From Thiobacillus sp. 0-1251 (GTDB lineage Bacteria > Pseudomonadota > Gammaproteobacteria > Burkholderiales > Thiobacillaceae): a stretch of 64,000 bases of DNA. Below are positions 16,477 to 24,816 of this stretch, in pieces. The translations under genes were made by a program, and so were the position numbers. The first letter of the stretch is position 1, and every line of letters begins with the position of its first letter. The stretch lies in assembly GCA_001899305.1 (NCBI GenBank), contig MKWL01000019.1:1-64000 (forward strand), read 5' to 3'. Below the pieces are notes generated by a model. It was not told where the DNA came from. It ran no database searches and was given only the letters and a program-made list of their open reading frames with translations.

Positions 16477-16538
16477 TCGCCGGCAGGGATGTCGGTTGCG
16501 GTGGTGAGCAATCGCTTCGGCAGGCGGTTCTGACGCAT
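16428..16538 (-). CDS. Possible 36-residue upstream reading frame coupled to the c-di-GMP gene
   Basis: A short minus-strand frame starts at the ATG at 16538 with CGGAG about 7 nt upstream, and begins M-R-Q-N-R-L-P-K-R. Its TGA overlaps the ATG at 16431 of the PAS-GGDEF-EAL frame as ATGA. The peptide is basic with no known motif. It might be a leader peptide or a chance frame; support rests only on the ribosome site and the coupled stop/start. Confidence 0.35.
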   Translation of the reverse strand: MRQNRLPKRLLTTATDIPAGEWPRHLTNAATLPCIP

Positions 16539-17067
16539 GGTGTACTCCGTGGAGATATCGGGTTTACAGGTCCCGGGAGCACAGGGGGCGTGTACTTCCG
16601 GGTGTTTGTTCCGCCGTGGCCCCTGCCTGTCGACGGAATCGGAACACCCTGGTCTCCCGCGGGCGATGCTGACGACAAGGCGCCGCTATTCCCGTTGAAC
16701 ATCTGAGAGCAATAGATATGCCATCGGAGTCCGAGATGCGAGAGGGGCGCCCCCGCCGTGTATTGGCGTGGCAGGCGCAGGGCGCATGCACCGTGGTGGT
16801 GGAGGACGACGGCGGACCATGGCCTGAATTGGTGCGGCCGCTGGCGCGCATGCACCACGATGGACTGCCGAGGAAGGCTGTCCGGGGGAAGGTTCGATAT
16901 ACGCAGATGCGATGCAGCATCCGGCAGGTACGGAATTTCACGGGGACGACTAGGGTGTTTGCTTAGTGCGCTTCAGCCGTCACATGCGCCACCGATAACA
17001 CTGTCAAGCGCAGGCAAGCTCCACGTCTGCCCGCCACTCAACTTGATAGAAGAACTGGGGTACTGCT
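16539..17067. other. Intergenic region between divergent c-di-GMP and chemoreceptor genes
   Basis: About 530 bp with no gene I can support. A plus-strand 82-codon frame (16718-16966) and overlapping minus frames have no motif, signal peptide or ribosome site worth trusting. ACCGATAA at 16991-16998, 70 nt before the chemoreceptor start, matches the FliA (sigma-28) -10 consensus GCCGATAA in 7 of 8 positions. The matching -35 (TAAA) is poor (TTCA), so a flagellar-class promoter is only suggested. Confidence 0.4.
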
Positions 17068-18228
17068 GTGGAATGGATTCGTGAGGTCAGTTTGGTGCGC
17101 CGGGTCATGATCGGATTCTGGGTCATGGCCACGGTGGTCGGCGTGTTGGGGGCAAGCGCGATATGGTCACTGCAAAACAGGGCTGCTGCGCTGCAGCATG
17201 CAGCCATGGGCAGTGCGGCGGGAACCACCCCCGGATCGGAAGCGGAATGGGTGATCGGCTTGATTACCCTGGCAGGCGTCGGATTTGCGCTGCTGGCAGG
17301 TTGGGCGATTCGCAGAAGCATCAAGGATTCGGTCGAATCCACGGTGCAATGCGTGGCGCAGGTTGCGGGTGGTGATCTCGAGACCGCGATCAGCTCCCCC
17401 GGCAAGGACGAGATTTCCTGGCTGCGGAGCGAGCTCAATTCGATGCGGAAGAAGTTGCGCGCCATGGTGCTCGAGGTGCGCCAGACCGTGGAGAACGTCA
17501 ACAGCGCGTCCGAGGAGATCGCCAGCGGGAATACCGATCTGTCTTCCCGTACCGAGAGCCAGGCGAGCGCACTGCAGCAGACCTCGAGCTCGATGCAGCT
17601 GCTCGCCGGGATGGTGCGCAGCAATTCGCAAAGCACGCAGGAAGCCCGCGATGTGGTCGCGCAGTCGAGCAAGGTGGCCTTGCTCGGCTCGCAGACGATG
17701 CAGGGCGTGGTGGTGCAAATGACCGAGATTCATGACGGGGCCGCCCGCATCGGCGAGATTGTCGGCGTGATCGACAGCATCGCATTCCAGACCAATATTC
17801 TTGCGTTGAATGCGGCGGTCGAGGCGGCCCGTGCGGGCGACAGCGGGCGCGGCTTCGCCGTGGTCGCGTCCGAAGTGCGCGCGCTGGCCCAAAGCAGTTC
17901 AAGCGCGGCGCGCGAGATCAAGACACTGATCGACGCCTCGACCGCACGGGTCGAAACCGGGTCGAAGCTGGTACATGACGCCAAGCGCACGATGCAGGAG
18001 ATTTTCGAGAGCGTGGAGCGCATGGCGGAACTGATCGTCAGCATCGCCGATGCCGGGCAATCGCAGAACAATGACATCGGCCAGATGAACCAGGCCATTT
18101 CGCAACTCGATACGATGACGCAGCAAAACGCCGCACTGGTCGTTCAGCTCAGTGCGGCGGCCCAGTCGTTGAAGGCGCAGTCGGGGCAGCTCAGCAGTTC
18201 AATGGCGGCGTTCCGCGTCGCGGCCTGA
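17068..18228 (+). CDS. Methyl-accepting chemotaxis protein with minimal periplasmic loop
   Basis: A 386-residue chemoreceptor: transmembrane helices at about 11-33 and 56-76 enclose only about 22 periplasmic residues, too few for a ligand domain. A HAMP-like linker (about 77-130) leads to the cytosolic signalling hairpin, whose tip reads I-A-F-Q-T-N-I-L-A-L-N-A-A-V-E-A-A-R-A-G and G-R-G-F-A-V-V-A-S-E-V-R-A-L-A. There is no C-terminal CheR/CheB pentapeptide. GTG start with GGGG upstream. It may sense through the membrane or partner with another sensor; no che genes are nearby. Confidence 0.93.
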   Translation: MEWIREVSLVRRVMIGFWVMATVVGVLGASAIWSLQNRAAALQHAAMGSAAGTTPGSEAEWVIGLITLAGVGFALLAGWAIRRSIKDSVESTVQCVAQVAGGDLETAISSPGKDEISWLRSELNSMRKKLRAMVLEVRQTVENVNSASEEIASGNTDLSSRTESQASALQQTSSSMQLLAGMVRSNSQSTQEARDVVAQSSKVALLGSQTMQGVVVQMTEIHDGAARIGEIVGVIDSIAFQTNILALNAAVEAARAGDSGRGFAVVASEVRALAQSSSSAAREIKTLIDASTARVETGSKLVHDAKRTMQEIFESVERMAELIVSIADAGQSQNNDIGQMNQAISQLDTMTQQNAALVVQLSAAAQSLKAQSGQLSSSMAAFRVAA

Positions 18229-18248
18229 TGGTCGTCATGGAAGGGTAA

Positions 18249-18289
18249 GGGCGTCGGGATGCCGCCCGGCATCCCGACGCCCTTTTTTA
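18249..18289 (+). terminator. Rho-independent terminator
   Basis: A perfect 15-bp stem (GGGCGTCGGGATGCC pairing with GGCATCCCGACGCCC) with a GCCC loop, followed by six Ts, 20 nt after the chemoreceptor stop. Confidence 0.92.
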
Positions 18290-18339
18290 TTGGGTGGCTT
18301 TTCGGTAGGCTTCGCGCTAGCCTCAAGAAAACCGACCCC

Positions 18340-19191
18340 ATGCACTTTACACCTGAAGCCTTCCGCGCCTGGCCGACCAAGCGCATTACCCTGCTCGGCA
18401 TGTCCGGCGTCGGCAAGACGCACATCTCCTCCATGCTGCGTGGTCACGACTGGTTCCATTTTTCCGGCGACTACCGCATCGGCACGCGCTACCTCGATGA
18501 ACCGATTCTGGATCTCATCAAGCAGCAGGCGATGAGCGTGCCGTTTTTGCGTGAGCTGCTGCGCAACGACTGGATCGACATCAAGAACAACATCAAGATC
18601 CACGACCTTGGCCCGGTGCTGACCTTCGTCGGCAAGCTCGGGGGGCCGGAATGGGGCGGGCTCCCGCTCGACGAGTTCTCGCGCCGCCAGGCGGCCTACC
18701 GCGACGGCGAAATCGCCGCCATGCGCGACGTGCCGGCGTTTATCCGCAAAGGCCAGGAAATCTACGGCTATCATCACTTCGTCAACGACGTCGGGGGCAG
18801 CCTGTGCGAGTTGGACGAGCCCGGCGTGGTCGAATTGCTTGCCGAGCATACGCTGATCCTCTATATCCAGACCACGACCCGCGAAGAGGAGGACACGTTG
18901 ATCAAGCGCGCGCAGTCCGATCCCAAACCGCTGTATTTCCGCCCGGCCTTCCTCGCCGAACAGCTGCCGGTCTATCTGAAGGAAAAGGGCATCGAGTTCG
19001 TGGCGCAGATCGAGCCCGACGACTTCGCCCGCTGGGTGTTTCCGCGCCTGTTCCATTCGCGCATTCCCCGCTACGAGGCGATCGCCAGGCCGCACGGCTA
19101 TACGGTGACCTCGCAGGAGGTGGCCCAGGTGCGCGACGAGCGCGATTTCCTCGCACTGGTCGAGTCAGCCGTTGCGCGCAAGAAGGACTGA
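18340..19191 (+). CDS. P-loop NTPase of unknown function upstream of metA
   Basis: A 283-residue protein. A Walker A motif G-M-S-G-V-G-K-T lies near residues 20-27 after a short beta strand (R-I-T-L-L), and it is soluble with no signal. The segments F-S-G-D-Y-R-I-G-T-R and Y-G-Y-H-H-F-V-N-D-V-G-G-S follow, and the latter could contribute to nucleotide or substrate binding, as in small-molecule kinases; this is inference. It ends 2 nt before metA and is probably co-transcribed. The ATG at 18340 is the first plausible start after the chemoreceptor terminator; upstream frame extension would run into that hairpin. Confidence 0.7.
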   Translation: MHFTPEAFRAWPTKRITLLGMSGVGKTHISSMLRGHDWFHFSGDYRIGTRYLDEPILDLIKQQAMSVPFLRELLRNDWIDIKNNIKIHDLGPVLTFVGKLGGPEWGGLPLDEFSRRQAAYRDGEIAAMRDVPAFIRKGQEIYGYHHFVNDVGGSLCELDEPGVVELLAEHTLILYIQTTTREEEDTLIKRAQSDPKPLYFRPAFLAEQLPVYLKEKGIEFVAQIEPDDFARWVFPRLFHSRIPRYEAIARPHGYTVTSQEVAQVRDERDFLALVESAVARKKD

Positions 19192-19193
19192 CG

Positions 19194-20246
19194 ATGCCGC
19201 TGGTCGCGCATAACACCCTGCCCACCTTCGAGCGTCTGCGCCGCGACGGCATCACGGTGCTGTCGACCGAGCGCGCGGCCAACCAGGAAATCCGCGAGCT
19301 TCATGTCGGCCTGCTGAACATGATGCCGGACGCGGCGCTGGAAGCGACCGAACGCCAGTTCTACCGGCTGGTCGGCGAATCGAACCCGATCGCGCAGTTC
19401 TACATGCATCCCTTCACGCTGCCGACGCTACCGCGCGGCGAGGCGGCGCGGTCGCATATCGCGCAGTATTACGAAAGCTTCGACGCGATTCGTGAGAAAG
19501 GGCTGGATGCGCTCATCATCACCGGTGCCAACGTCACCCATTCCGACCTTGCCGACGAGCCGTTCTGGCAACCGCTGATCGAAGTGATCGACTGGGCCTG
19601 GGACAATGTCACCTCGGCGCTGTGTTCGTGCCTGGCCACGCATGCGGTGATGCAGTTCCGCCATGGCCAGGCGCGCATCATGCAGCCGCGGAAGATCTGG
19701 GGGGTATTCGAGCATCGCGTGACCGATGGCCGCCACCCGCTGGTGGCCGACGTGAATACGCGTTTCGACGTGCCGCATTCGCGCTGGAACGACATCTCGC
19801 GTGCGCAGTTCGAGGCGGCGGGGGTCAAGGTTCTGGTCGAGAGCGAGGACGCTGGCGTCCACATGGCGGTAAGCGGGGACGGCCTGCGTACCGTATTCTT
19901 CCAGGGACATCCCGAATACGACACCGTCTCGCTGCTGAAGGAATACAAACGCGACCTGATGCTTGCGGCGGCGGGCAAGCTGCCTGCATTCCCCCCGTTT
20001 CCCGAACGCTATTTCAGCCGCCAGGCGCAGGCGCTGCTGGCCGAGTTCGGCAGCCGCACCCAGGCGGGCGAGATACTGACCTTCCCCGAGGCGCAGGTGC
20101 TGCCGCTGCTCGACAATACCTGGCACGACACGGCCGAAGGCGTGGTCGGCAACTGGATCGGCTGCGTCTACCAGGTCACCCACCGCGAGCGCGGCCTGCC
20201 TTTCATGCCGGGTATCGATCCCAACAATCCTTTAGGGCTGGCGTGA
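19194..20246 (+). CDS. metA: Homoserine O-succinyltransferase (MetA/MetAS type)
   Basis: A 350-residue enzyme of the MetA family, transferring a succinyl (or acetyl) group to homoserine at the first committed step of methionine synthesis in the cytosol. Visible landmarks: L-H-V-G-L-L-N-M-M-P-D near 32-42, a catalytic cysteine segment S-A-L-C-S-C-L-A-T-H (nucleophile Cys about 143), the catalytic His in F-F-Q-G-H-P-E-Y-D (about 240) and a downstream E in E-Y-K-R-D. GGACTG lies just before the ATG. Acyl-CoA preference cannot be read with certainty. Confidence 0.92.
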   Translation: MPLVAHNTLPTFERLRRDGITVLSTERAANQEIRELHVGLLNMMPDAALEATERQFYRLVGESNPIAQFYMHPFTLPTLPRGEAARSHIAQYYESFDAIREKGLDALIITGANVTHSDLADEPFWQPLIEVIDWAWDNVTSALCSCLATHAVMQFRHGQARIMQPRKIWGVFEHRVTDGRHPLVADVNTRFDVPHSRWNDISRAQFEAAGVKVLVESEDAGVHMAVSGDGLRTVFFQGHPEYDTVSLLKEYKRDLMLAAAGKLPAFPPFPERYFSRQAQALLAEFGSRTQAGEILTFPEAQVLPLLDNTWHDTAEGVVGNWIGCVYQVTHRERGLPFMPGIDPNNPLGLA

Positions 20247-21337
20247 CGGAAGCACGCGCGGACTTCGACGAGGCCCGGGCTACGCTGGTCGTCAGCGGTG
20301 CCTGGCATGCCGGAGCCGCATCAGTCTTGCCGGCACTTGGTGGCAAGACCATACGGGCCATAGATGGCGCCGGCGTCACCCAGCTCGATACCAATGGCGC
20401 GTGGTTGCTGCTGTCCGCTGCCCGCCCGCAGGCGAACGACCCGATGCCCGAGTTGCAGGCTTTCCAGCCACAGCACCTGGCGATACTGGAATTGGTCAAT
20501 CGCCACAGCGCAGCCTCGGCCGCGCAGCCCGAGCACCGGCGCGAAAGTGTGCTGGCGATGACCGGCCGCGGCGCACAGGTGATGGCGGAGCATGCGCTCG
20601 GCCTGCTCGATTTCGTTGGCCGGCTGTCCATCGAACTGTGGGTATTACTAGGCAAGCCCGGCGGCTGGCGGTGGCGCGAATTTGCGGCCCAGGTGCGTTC
20701 GGTGTTCGTCGGTGCGATTCCCATCGTGTCCGCCATGCTGTTCCTGCTGGGCGTGGTATTCGCCTATCTGCTGGGGGATCAGGCGCAACAGTACGGCGCC
20801 AATATCTTTGTGGTCGACGGCCTGTTGCTGGCGATCATGCGCGAGATTTCGCCGGTCATCGTCGCCGTTCTCGTGGCCGGGCGCACGGGCGCCGCCATCA
20901 CCGCGCAGCTCGGCACCATGAAAGTCACCGAGGAGATCGATGCCATCACCACGCTCGGCCTGTCGCCGCTGGCTGTCCTGGTGATTCCGCGCATGCTGGC
21001 GCTGCTGATCGCCATGCCGCTGCTGGTATTCATCGGCGATATCGCCGGGATCGCCGGCGGCATGCTGGTGGCGCAGCAACAGCTGGATATCTCGTATTCC
21101 ATGTTCATGGACCGGATGGCCGATGTGATCCTGCTGAAAACCCTGGTGGTGGGACTCGGCAAGGCGCCGGTGTTCGCCATGTTCATCGCGCTGATCGCCT
21201 GCCGCATGGGCCTGTCGGTGACCCGCGACGCGCGCAGCGTCGGCGCCAATACGACCTCCACCGTGGTGCAGAGCCTGATCGCCATCATCATTCTCAACGC
21301 CATTTTTGCCGTGACGTTCGTGCGGTTGGATATCTGA
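20243..21337 (+). CDS. mlaE: MlaE-family ABC permease with N-terminal STAS-like domain
   Basis: A 364-residue protein: N-terminal STAS-like region (about 1-90, V-S-G-A-W-x-A-x-A then I-D-G-A-G-V-T-x-L-D-T-N-G-A-W-L-L), then a permease with five to six membrane helices and the family segments E-I-S-P-V-I-V-A-V-L-V-A-G-R-T-G-A-A-I-T-A-Q-L-G and M-K-V-T-E-E-I-D-A. In E. coli the STAS part is the separate MlaB; here it is fused. GTG start overlaps the metA stop by 4 nt. It works with the ATPase and MCE protein downstream in phospholipid traffic between membranes. Confidence 0.9.
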   Translation: MTEARADFDEARATLVVSGAWHAGAASVLPALGGKTIRAIDGAGVTQLDTNGAWLLLSAARPQANDPMPELQAFQPQHLAILELVNRHSAASAAQPEHRRESVLAMTGRGAQVMAEHALGLLDFVGRLSIELWVLLGKPGGWRWREFAAQVRSVFVGAIPIVSAMLFLLGVVFAYLLGDQAQQYGANIFVVDGLLLAIMREISPVIVAVLVAGRTGAAITAQLGTMKVTEEIDAITTLGLSPLAVLVIPRMLALLIAMPLLVFIGDIAGIAGGMLVAQQQLDISYSMFMDRMADVILLKTLVVGLGKAPVFAMFIALIACRMGLSVTRDARSVGANTTSTVVQSLIAIIILNAIFAVTFVRLDI

Positions 21338-22104
21338 TGGCCGAGTCCGTGATCGAGGTTCGCGACGTGTCGACCACACTGGGCGGGCACAGCATTCATC
21401 GCGACCTCAGTCTGTCCGTCGCGCGTGGCGAGGTTGTCGCGTTGATCGGCGGCAGCGGCACCGGGAAATCGGTGCTGCTGCGCGAGATCATCGGCTTGTT
21501 GAGGCCGCAAGCGGGGCATATCGAAGTATTCGGGCAATCGGTTCTGGACAGCACGACCGAGCAAATGAACGTGCTGCGGCGGCGCTTTGGCGTGCTGTTC
21601 CAGGATGGCGCCTTGTTTTCCTCGCTCACGGTAGAGGATAACGTCGCCACGCCGCTGTTCGAACATACCGACCTGCCGCACGTCACATGCCGCCGGCTGG
21701 CCCGGCTGAAACTCGCGCTGGCCGGCCTGCCGCCGGATGCCGCTGACAAGCGGCCGAGCGAGCTCTCGGGCGGCATGCGCAAGCGGGTGGCGCTGGCGCG
21801 CGCGCTGGCGCTCGACCCGGAATTGCTGTTCCTCGACGAGCCGACTTCCGGCCTCGACCCGATTTCCGCCCGCGCGTTTGACACGCTGATCCGGCTGCTG
21901 GCCGACAGCCTGGGCCTTACCATATTCCTCGTCACCCACGACTTGGATACACTGTTTTCGATTATCGATCGCGTCATCGTGCTGTCGAACGGCCGCGTAC
22001 TCGGCAGCGGCACGGTGGCCGAACTGAAGCACATCGACGACCCGTGGCTCAACGACTACTTTGCAGCGCGGGCCACGGAGGGAGAAACCCAGCATGGAAA
22101 CTGA
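21337..22104 (+). CDS. mlaF: MlaF-type ABC transporter ATP-binding protein
   Basis: A 255-residue ATPase: Walker A G-G-S-G-T-G-K-S (about 37-44), Q-loop L-F-Q-D-G-A-L-F-S-S, signature L-S-G-G-M-R-K-R-V-A-L-A-R-A, Walker B L-L-F-L-D-E-P-T-S-G-L-D-P and H-loop V-T-H-D. The L-F-S-S-L and G-G-M-x-K-R segments are typical of the Mla/Ttg2 family. Start ATG overlaps the permease stop by 1 nt. Confidence 0.93.
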   Translation: MAESVIEVRDVSTTLGGHSIHRDLSLSVARGEVVALIGGSGTGKSVLLREIIGLLRPQAGHIEVFGQSVLDSTTEQMNVLRRRFGVLFQDGALFSSLTVEDNVATPLFEHTDLPHVTCRRLARLKLALAGLPPDAADKRPSELSGGMRKRVALARALALDPELLFLDEPTSGLDPISARAFDTLIRLLADSLGLTIFLVTHDLDTLFSIIDRVIVLSNGRVLGSGTVAELKHIDDPWLNDYFAARATEGETQHGN

Positions 22105-23041
22105 AGGTCGCTACACCCTGGTCGGCGCGGTAGTCCTGGCCGTGGTTGGTCTGCTGACCCTGGCTATCGTGTGGCTGACGGGCGCGGCCGACACCATCGC
22201 CTATCAGACGTATACGATTTATTTCAAGGAGCAGTCGCTCGACGGCCTGGCGGTCGGCAGCCCGGTGAAAATGCGCGGCATCAAGGTGGGGGTGGTCGAC
22301 GGCTACCGTTTCTCCAACAAGCAGGAAGAAGCGGTCGCGGTCACCGCACGCATCGATGAAGGAGTGCCGGTTCATAGCGGTGCTACGGCCTTCATCAAGC
22401 GCAACCTGGTGACCGGCATTGCAGCCGTTGAAATCACCAACGGCCCGACCGAAGGCCCGCTGCTCAGCAAGGCGCCCGATGGCGAGCGCTATCCGGTCAT
22501 CGCCGAGGGCAGTTCCGATATCGACAAGGTCGCGACCGCCCTTTCGCGACTGGCGGTGAATGGCGCGCAGGTGCTGGAAAAAATGAATACGCTGTTGTCG
22601 GACGAGAACCAGCATGCCATCAGCCAGACGCTGGCCAACCTCGATGAACTGTCGCGACACCTGGCGGCCAACAAGCAAGACCTCACCGCGGCCGTGCGGA
22701 GTATCCGTGACGCTTCCGATGAATTCCGCCTGGCCGGCGCCAGCATCGGCCAGGCCGCCACCCGCGCCGAAGTCAACATTGCCAGCGTAGGGCAGAACGC
22801 CAACGTTGCGCTGAAGGAAGCCACGGTCGCGATGGTGAAACTGCAACGCGACGCCAACCTGATTTCCCAGCAGGTTCAGCAGCTCAGCGAATCCGGCACG
22901 CTGGAATTGAACAGCGTCAGCCGCGACGTGCGTACCAGCGCCGATGTGCTCAACACGGCCGGGCAGCGCCTGTCGAATCCGCGTGCCATCCTGTTCGGCC
23001 CCGACAAGAAGCAGCTCGGCCCCGGAGAGAAACTTCCATGA
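22094..23041 (+). CDS. mlaD: MCE-family (MlaD-like) substrate-binding protein
   Basis: A 315-residue protein with an N-terminal transmembrane helix (about 8-28) anchoring a periplasmic MCE domain (about 38-115, with G-L-A-V-G-S-P-V-K-M-R-G-I-K-V-G-x-V) and a long alpha-helical/coiled-coil tail (about 140-300). It is longer than E. coli MlaD (183 residues), nearer the extended MCE/PqiB-like type. Overlaps the ATPase gene by 11 nt. Confidence 0.9.
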   Translation: METEGRYTLVGAVVLAVVGLLTLAIVWLTGAADTIAYQTYTIYFKEQSLDGLAVGSPVKMRGIKVGVVDGYRFSNKQEEAVAVTARIDEGVPVHSGATAFIKRNLVTGIAAVEITNGPTEGPLLSKAPDGERYPVIAEGSSDIDKVATALSRLAVNGAQVLEKMNTLLSDENQHAISQTLANLDELSRHLAANKQDLTAAVRSIRDASDEFRLAGASIGQAATRAEVNIASVGQNANVALKEATVAMVKLQRDANLISQQVQQLSESGTLELNSVSRDVRTSADVLNTAGQRLSNPRAILFGPDKKQLGPGEKLP

Positions 23042-23640
23042 AAACAGGTCTTTCCCTGATCGCCCTCGTTCTCGCACTGAGCGGCTGCGTCAATTTCGGC
23101 CAGAGCGCCAACGCGCCCGGCGTGGTGTATTACGTGCTGAACGACGCCGAGCCCGCCGCCGCACCGACGCCTGTGCCTGCCGACGCCCCTACGCTACGGG
23201 TGCTCGATACCACCACCGGCGGTTTTTACGATAGCGACCAGCTCGTCTTCAGCCGCAGTGCCGACACCCGCGGCCAGTACCAGTTTGCCCGCTGGACCGA
23301 GCGGCCCGGCAGGCGCTTCGCCGAACTGCTGCGCGCCCGGCTCGACCGGCTTGGCCGCTACCGGGTCGCACCCGCCGGCGGGGTCGTGCACAGCGACCTG
23401 ATGCTGGATACCCGGCTGGTCGAGTTCTATCACGACGCCACCCGCGAGCCGGGGCAGGTGCGGCTGGAACTGCGTGCCGAACTGGTGGACTTGAAGCAAC
23501 GCAGATTGCTGGGCCGCCATACGTTTGAACAGAAGGTGCCGTTGACGACCTACGATGCCGCCGGCGCCGCCCAGGCGTCCAACCTGGCGGTCAGCCGCGT
23601 GCTCGACGACGTGAGCGCCTGGCTCGCCACCTTCAAATAA
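23038..23640 (+). CDS. ABC-type transport auxiliary lipoprotein (PqiC-like)
   Basis: A 200-residue lipoprotein, lipobox L-S-G-C (Cys about 17), of the PqiC/ABC-transport-auxiliary family: Y-Y-V-L-N-D near the N-terminus, F-Y-D-S-D-Q-L-V-F-S-R, and R-F-A-E-L-L-R-A-R-L in the middle. Outer-membrane-anchored partner for the MCE protein; overlaps it by ATGA. Confidence 0.88.
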   Translation: MKTGLSLIALVLALSGCVNFGQSANAPGVVYYVLNDAEPAAAPTPVPADAPTLRVLDTTTGGFYDSDQLVFSRSADTRGQYQFARWTERPGRRFAELLRARLDRLGRYRVAPAGGVVHSDLMLDTRLVEFYHDATREPGQVRLELRAELVDLKQRRLLGRHTFEQKVPLTTYDAAGAAQASNLAVSRVLDDVSAWLATFK

Positions 23641-23687
23641 GCGCCTAGAATGCTAAAAGCAGACCCCACAACAAAAGGAGAGACACC

Positions 23688-24116
23688 ATGAAGCGCCTGC
23701 TTGCCGCCCTGTGCCTGTGTTCCGTCGCTGCCCTTGCCCACGCCGAAATCATGCAGAAATTCGGCCAATTCGAAATCCATTACAACGCCTTGACCACCGA
23801 CGAGCTACAGCCTGAAGTCGCGCGCACCTACAAGATCGAGCGCAGCAAGACGCGTGGTCTGCTGACGATGTCGGTGCTGAAGAAGAACAAGGTCGGCGTG
23901 CTCAGCCCGGTACCGGCCAAGCTGACCGTCTACGCCACCAATCTCACCCGCCAGCTGGCCGACGTGAGCATGCGCGAAATCAAGGAAGGCACCGCGATCT
24001 ATTACCTGGGCGAATTCCGCGTCGCGCCGCCGGATACGCTGACCTTCACGGCGACCGTGGAAGTGCCGGGAGAGCTCAAGCAGGAAATGACCTTCGACCA
24101 GAAGTTCTTCAAGTAA
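23688..24116 (+). CDS. DUF4426 family periplasmic protein
   Basis: A 142-residue exported protein (signal 1-19, A-H-A) matching DUF4426: F-G-x-F-E-I-H-Y-N-A-L-x-T-D-x-L-x-P-x-V-A-x-x-Y-x-I-x-R-S-K, then the E-I-K-E-G-T-A-I-Y-Y-L-G-E-F segment. GGAGAGAC precedes the ATG. Function unknown; a beta-sandwich fold is likely. Confidence 0.88.
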   Translation: MKRLLAALCLCSVAALAHAEIMQKFGQFEIHYNALTTDELQPEVARTYKIERSKTRGLLTMSVLKKNKVGVLSPVPAKLTVYATNLTRQLADVSMREIKEGTAIYYLGEFRVAPPDTLTFTATVEVPGELKQEMTFDQKFFK

Positions 24117-24118
24117 AC

Positions 24119-24134
24119 CCACGCGGAAGCGTGG
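24119..24134. terminator. Hairpin between convergent genes
   Basis: CCACGC, GGAA loop, GCGTGG in the 19-bp gap between the DUF4426 gene and the TauE/SafE-like gene. There is no clear T-run; a short stable tetraloop hairpin likely to slow or end transcription from either side. Confidence 0.4.
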
Positions 24135-24135
24135 T

Positions 24136-24816
24136 TCAGGCGTGGGACAGCGCGGCATACCCCAGCGTCATCAGTCCCCACACGCCGAATCCCGCCACCG
24201 TCAGGCCGGCTACACGCCGCACCCACAGCTGCTGCATGAAAGGCTGGATCTGTCGGGCGAACAGCCCCATGCCCAGCAGGTTGGGCAGCGTCCCGAGTCC
24301 GAATGCCAGCATCAGTGCCGCGCCCGAGGTGGCGCTACCAGCCGCCAGTGCCGACACCAGCACCGAATACACCAGCCCGCACGGCAGCCAGCCCCAGGCC
24401 ATGCCGGCCAGCACTGCCTGGGGCAGCGACTTTACCGGCAGCAGTTTCTGAAACAGCGGTTTGACCCGTCGCCACACCGATCCGCCGGCCCGTTCGAATA
24501 CCAGCACCCATTGATTGAAGCCTGCCAGGTACAGGCCGAGCAGGATCATCACGACCTGCGCCAGTATATACAGCACGGTCTGCACCGGCATGAATTCCGC
24601 CAGCTTGAGCGAAGCGCCCAATGCGCCGGCCAGCGCGCCGAACAGCACATACGATGACACCCGCCCCAGGTTGTAGGCCAGGTGCAGGCGGAACGGCGGC
24701 GTACTGCCGTCGGCACGGAAGGAGAACGCCGCGACGATGCCGCCGCACATGCCGACGCAGTGCACCCCGCCGAGGAGGCCGGCGAGCAGGGCAGTGAGGA
24801 GGGAAAACTCGATCAT
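24136..24816 (-). CDS. Sulfite exporter TauE/SafE (DsbD_2-like) family membrane protein
   Basis: A 226-residue protein with six predicted membrane helices. The N-terminal G-G-V-H-C-V-G-M-C-G-G motif is typical of the DsbD_2-like membrane family linked to cytochrome oxidase and copper or thiol traffic; a second motif, G-M-A-W-G-W-L-P-C-G-L, lies in the middle. Its transport substrate is not settled. The start overlaps the AmpG stop by 4 nt. Confidence 0.88.
   Translation of the reverse strand: MIEFSLLTALLAGLLGGVHCVGMCGGIVAAFSFRADGSTPPFRLHLAYNLGRVSSYVLFGALAGALGASLKLAEFMPVQTVLYILAQVVMILLGLYLAGFNQWVLVFERAGGSVWRRVKPLFQKLLPVKSLPQAVLAGMAWGWLPCGLVYSVLVSALAAGSATSGAALMLAFGLGTLPNLLGMGLFARQIQPFMQQLWVRRVAGLTVAGFGVWGLMTLGYAALSHA

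Noticed and set aside
14269-16533. 754-codon plus-strand open frame opposite the PAS-GGDEF-EAL gene
   Set aside because: It is an antisense shadow: the minus strand encodes clear PAS, GGDEF and EAL motifs, and the plus frame has no motif or ribosome site.
16718-16966. 82-codon plus-strand frame in the gap before the chemoreceptor
   Set aside because: No motif, no convincing ribosome site, and codon use looks random; listed only as intergenic.
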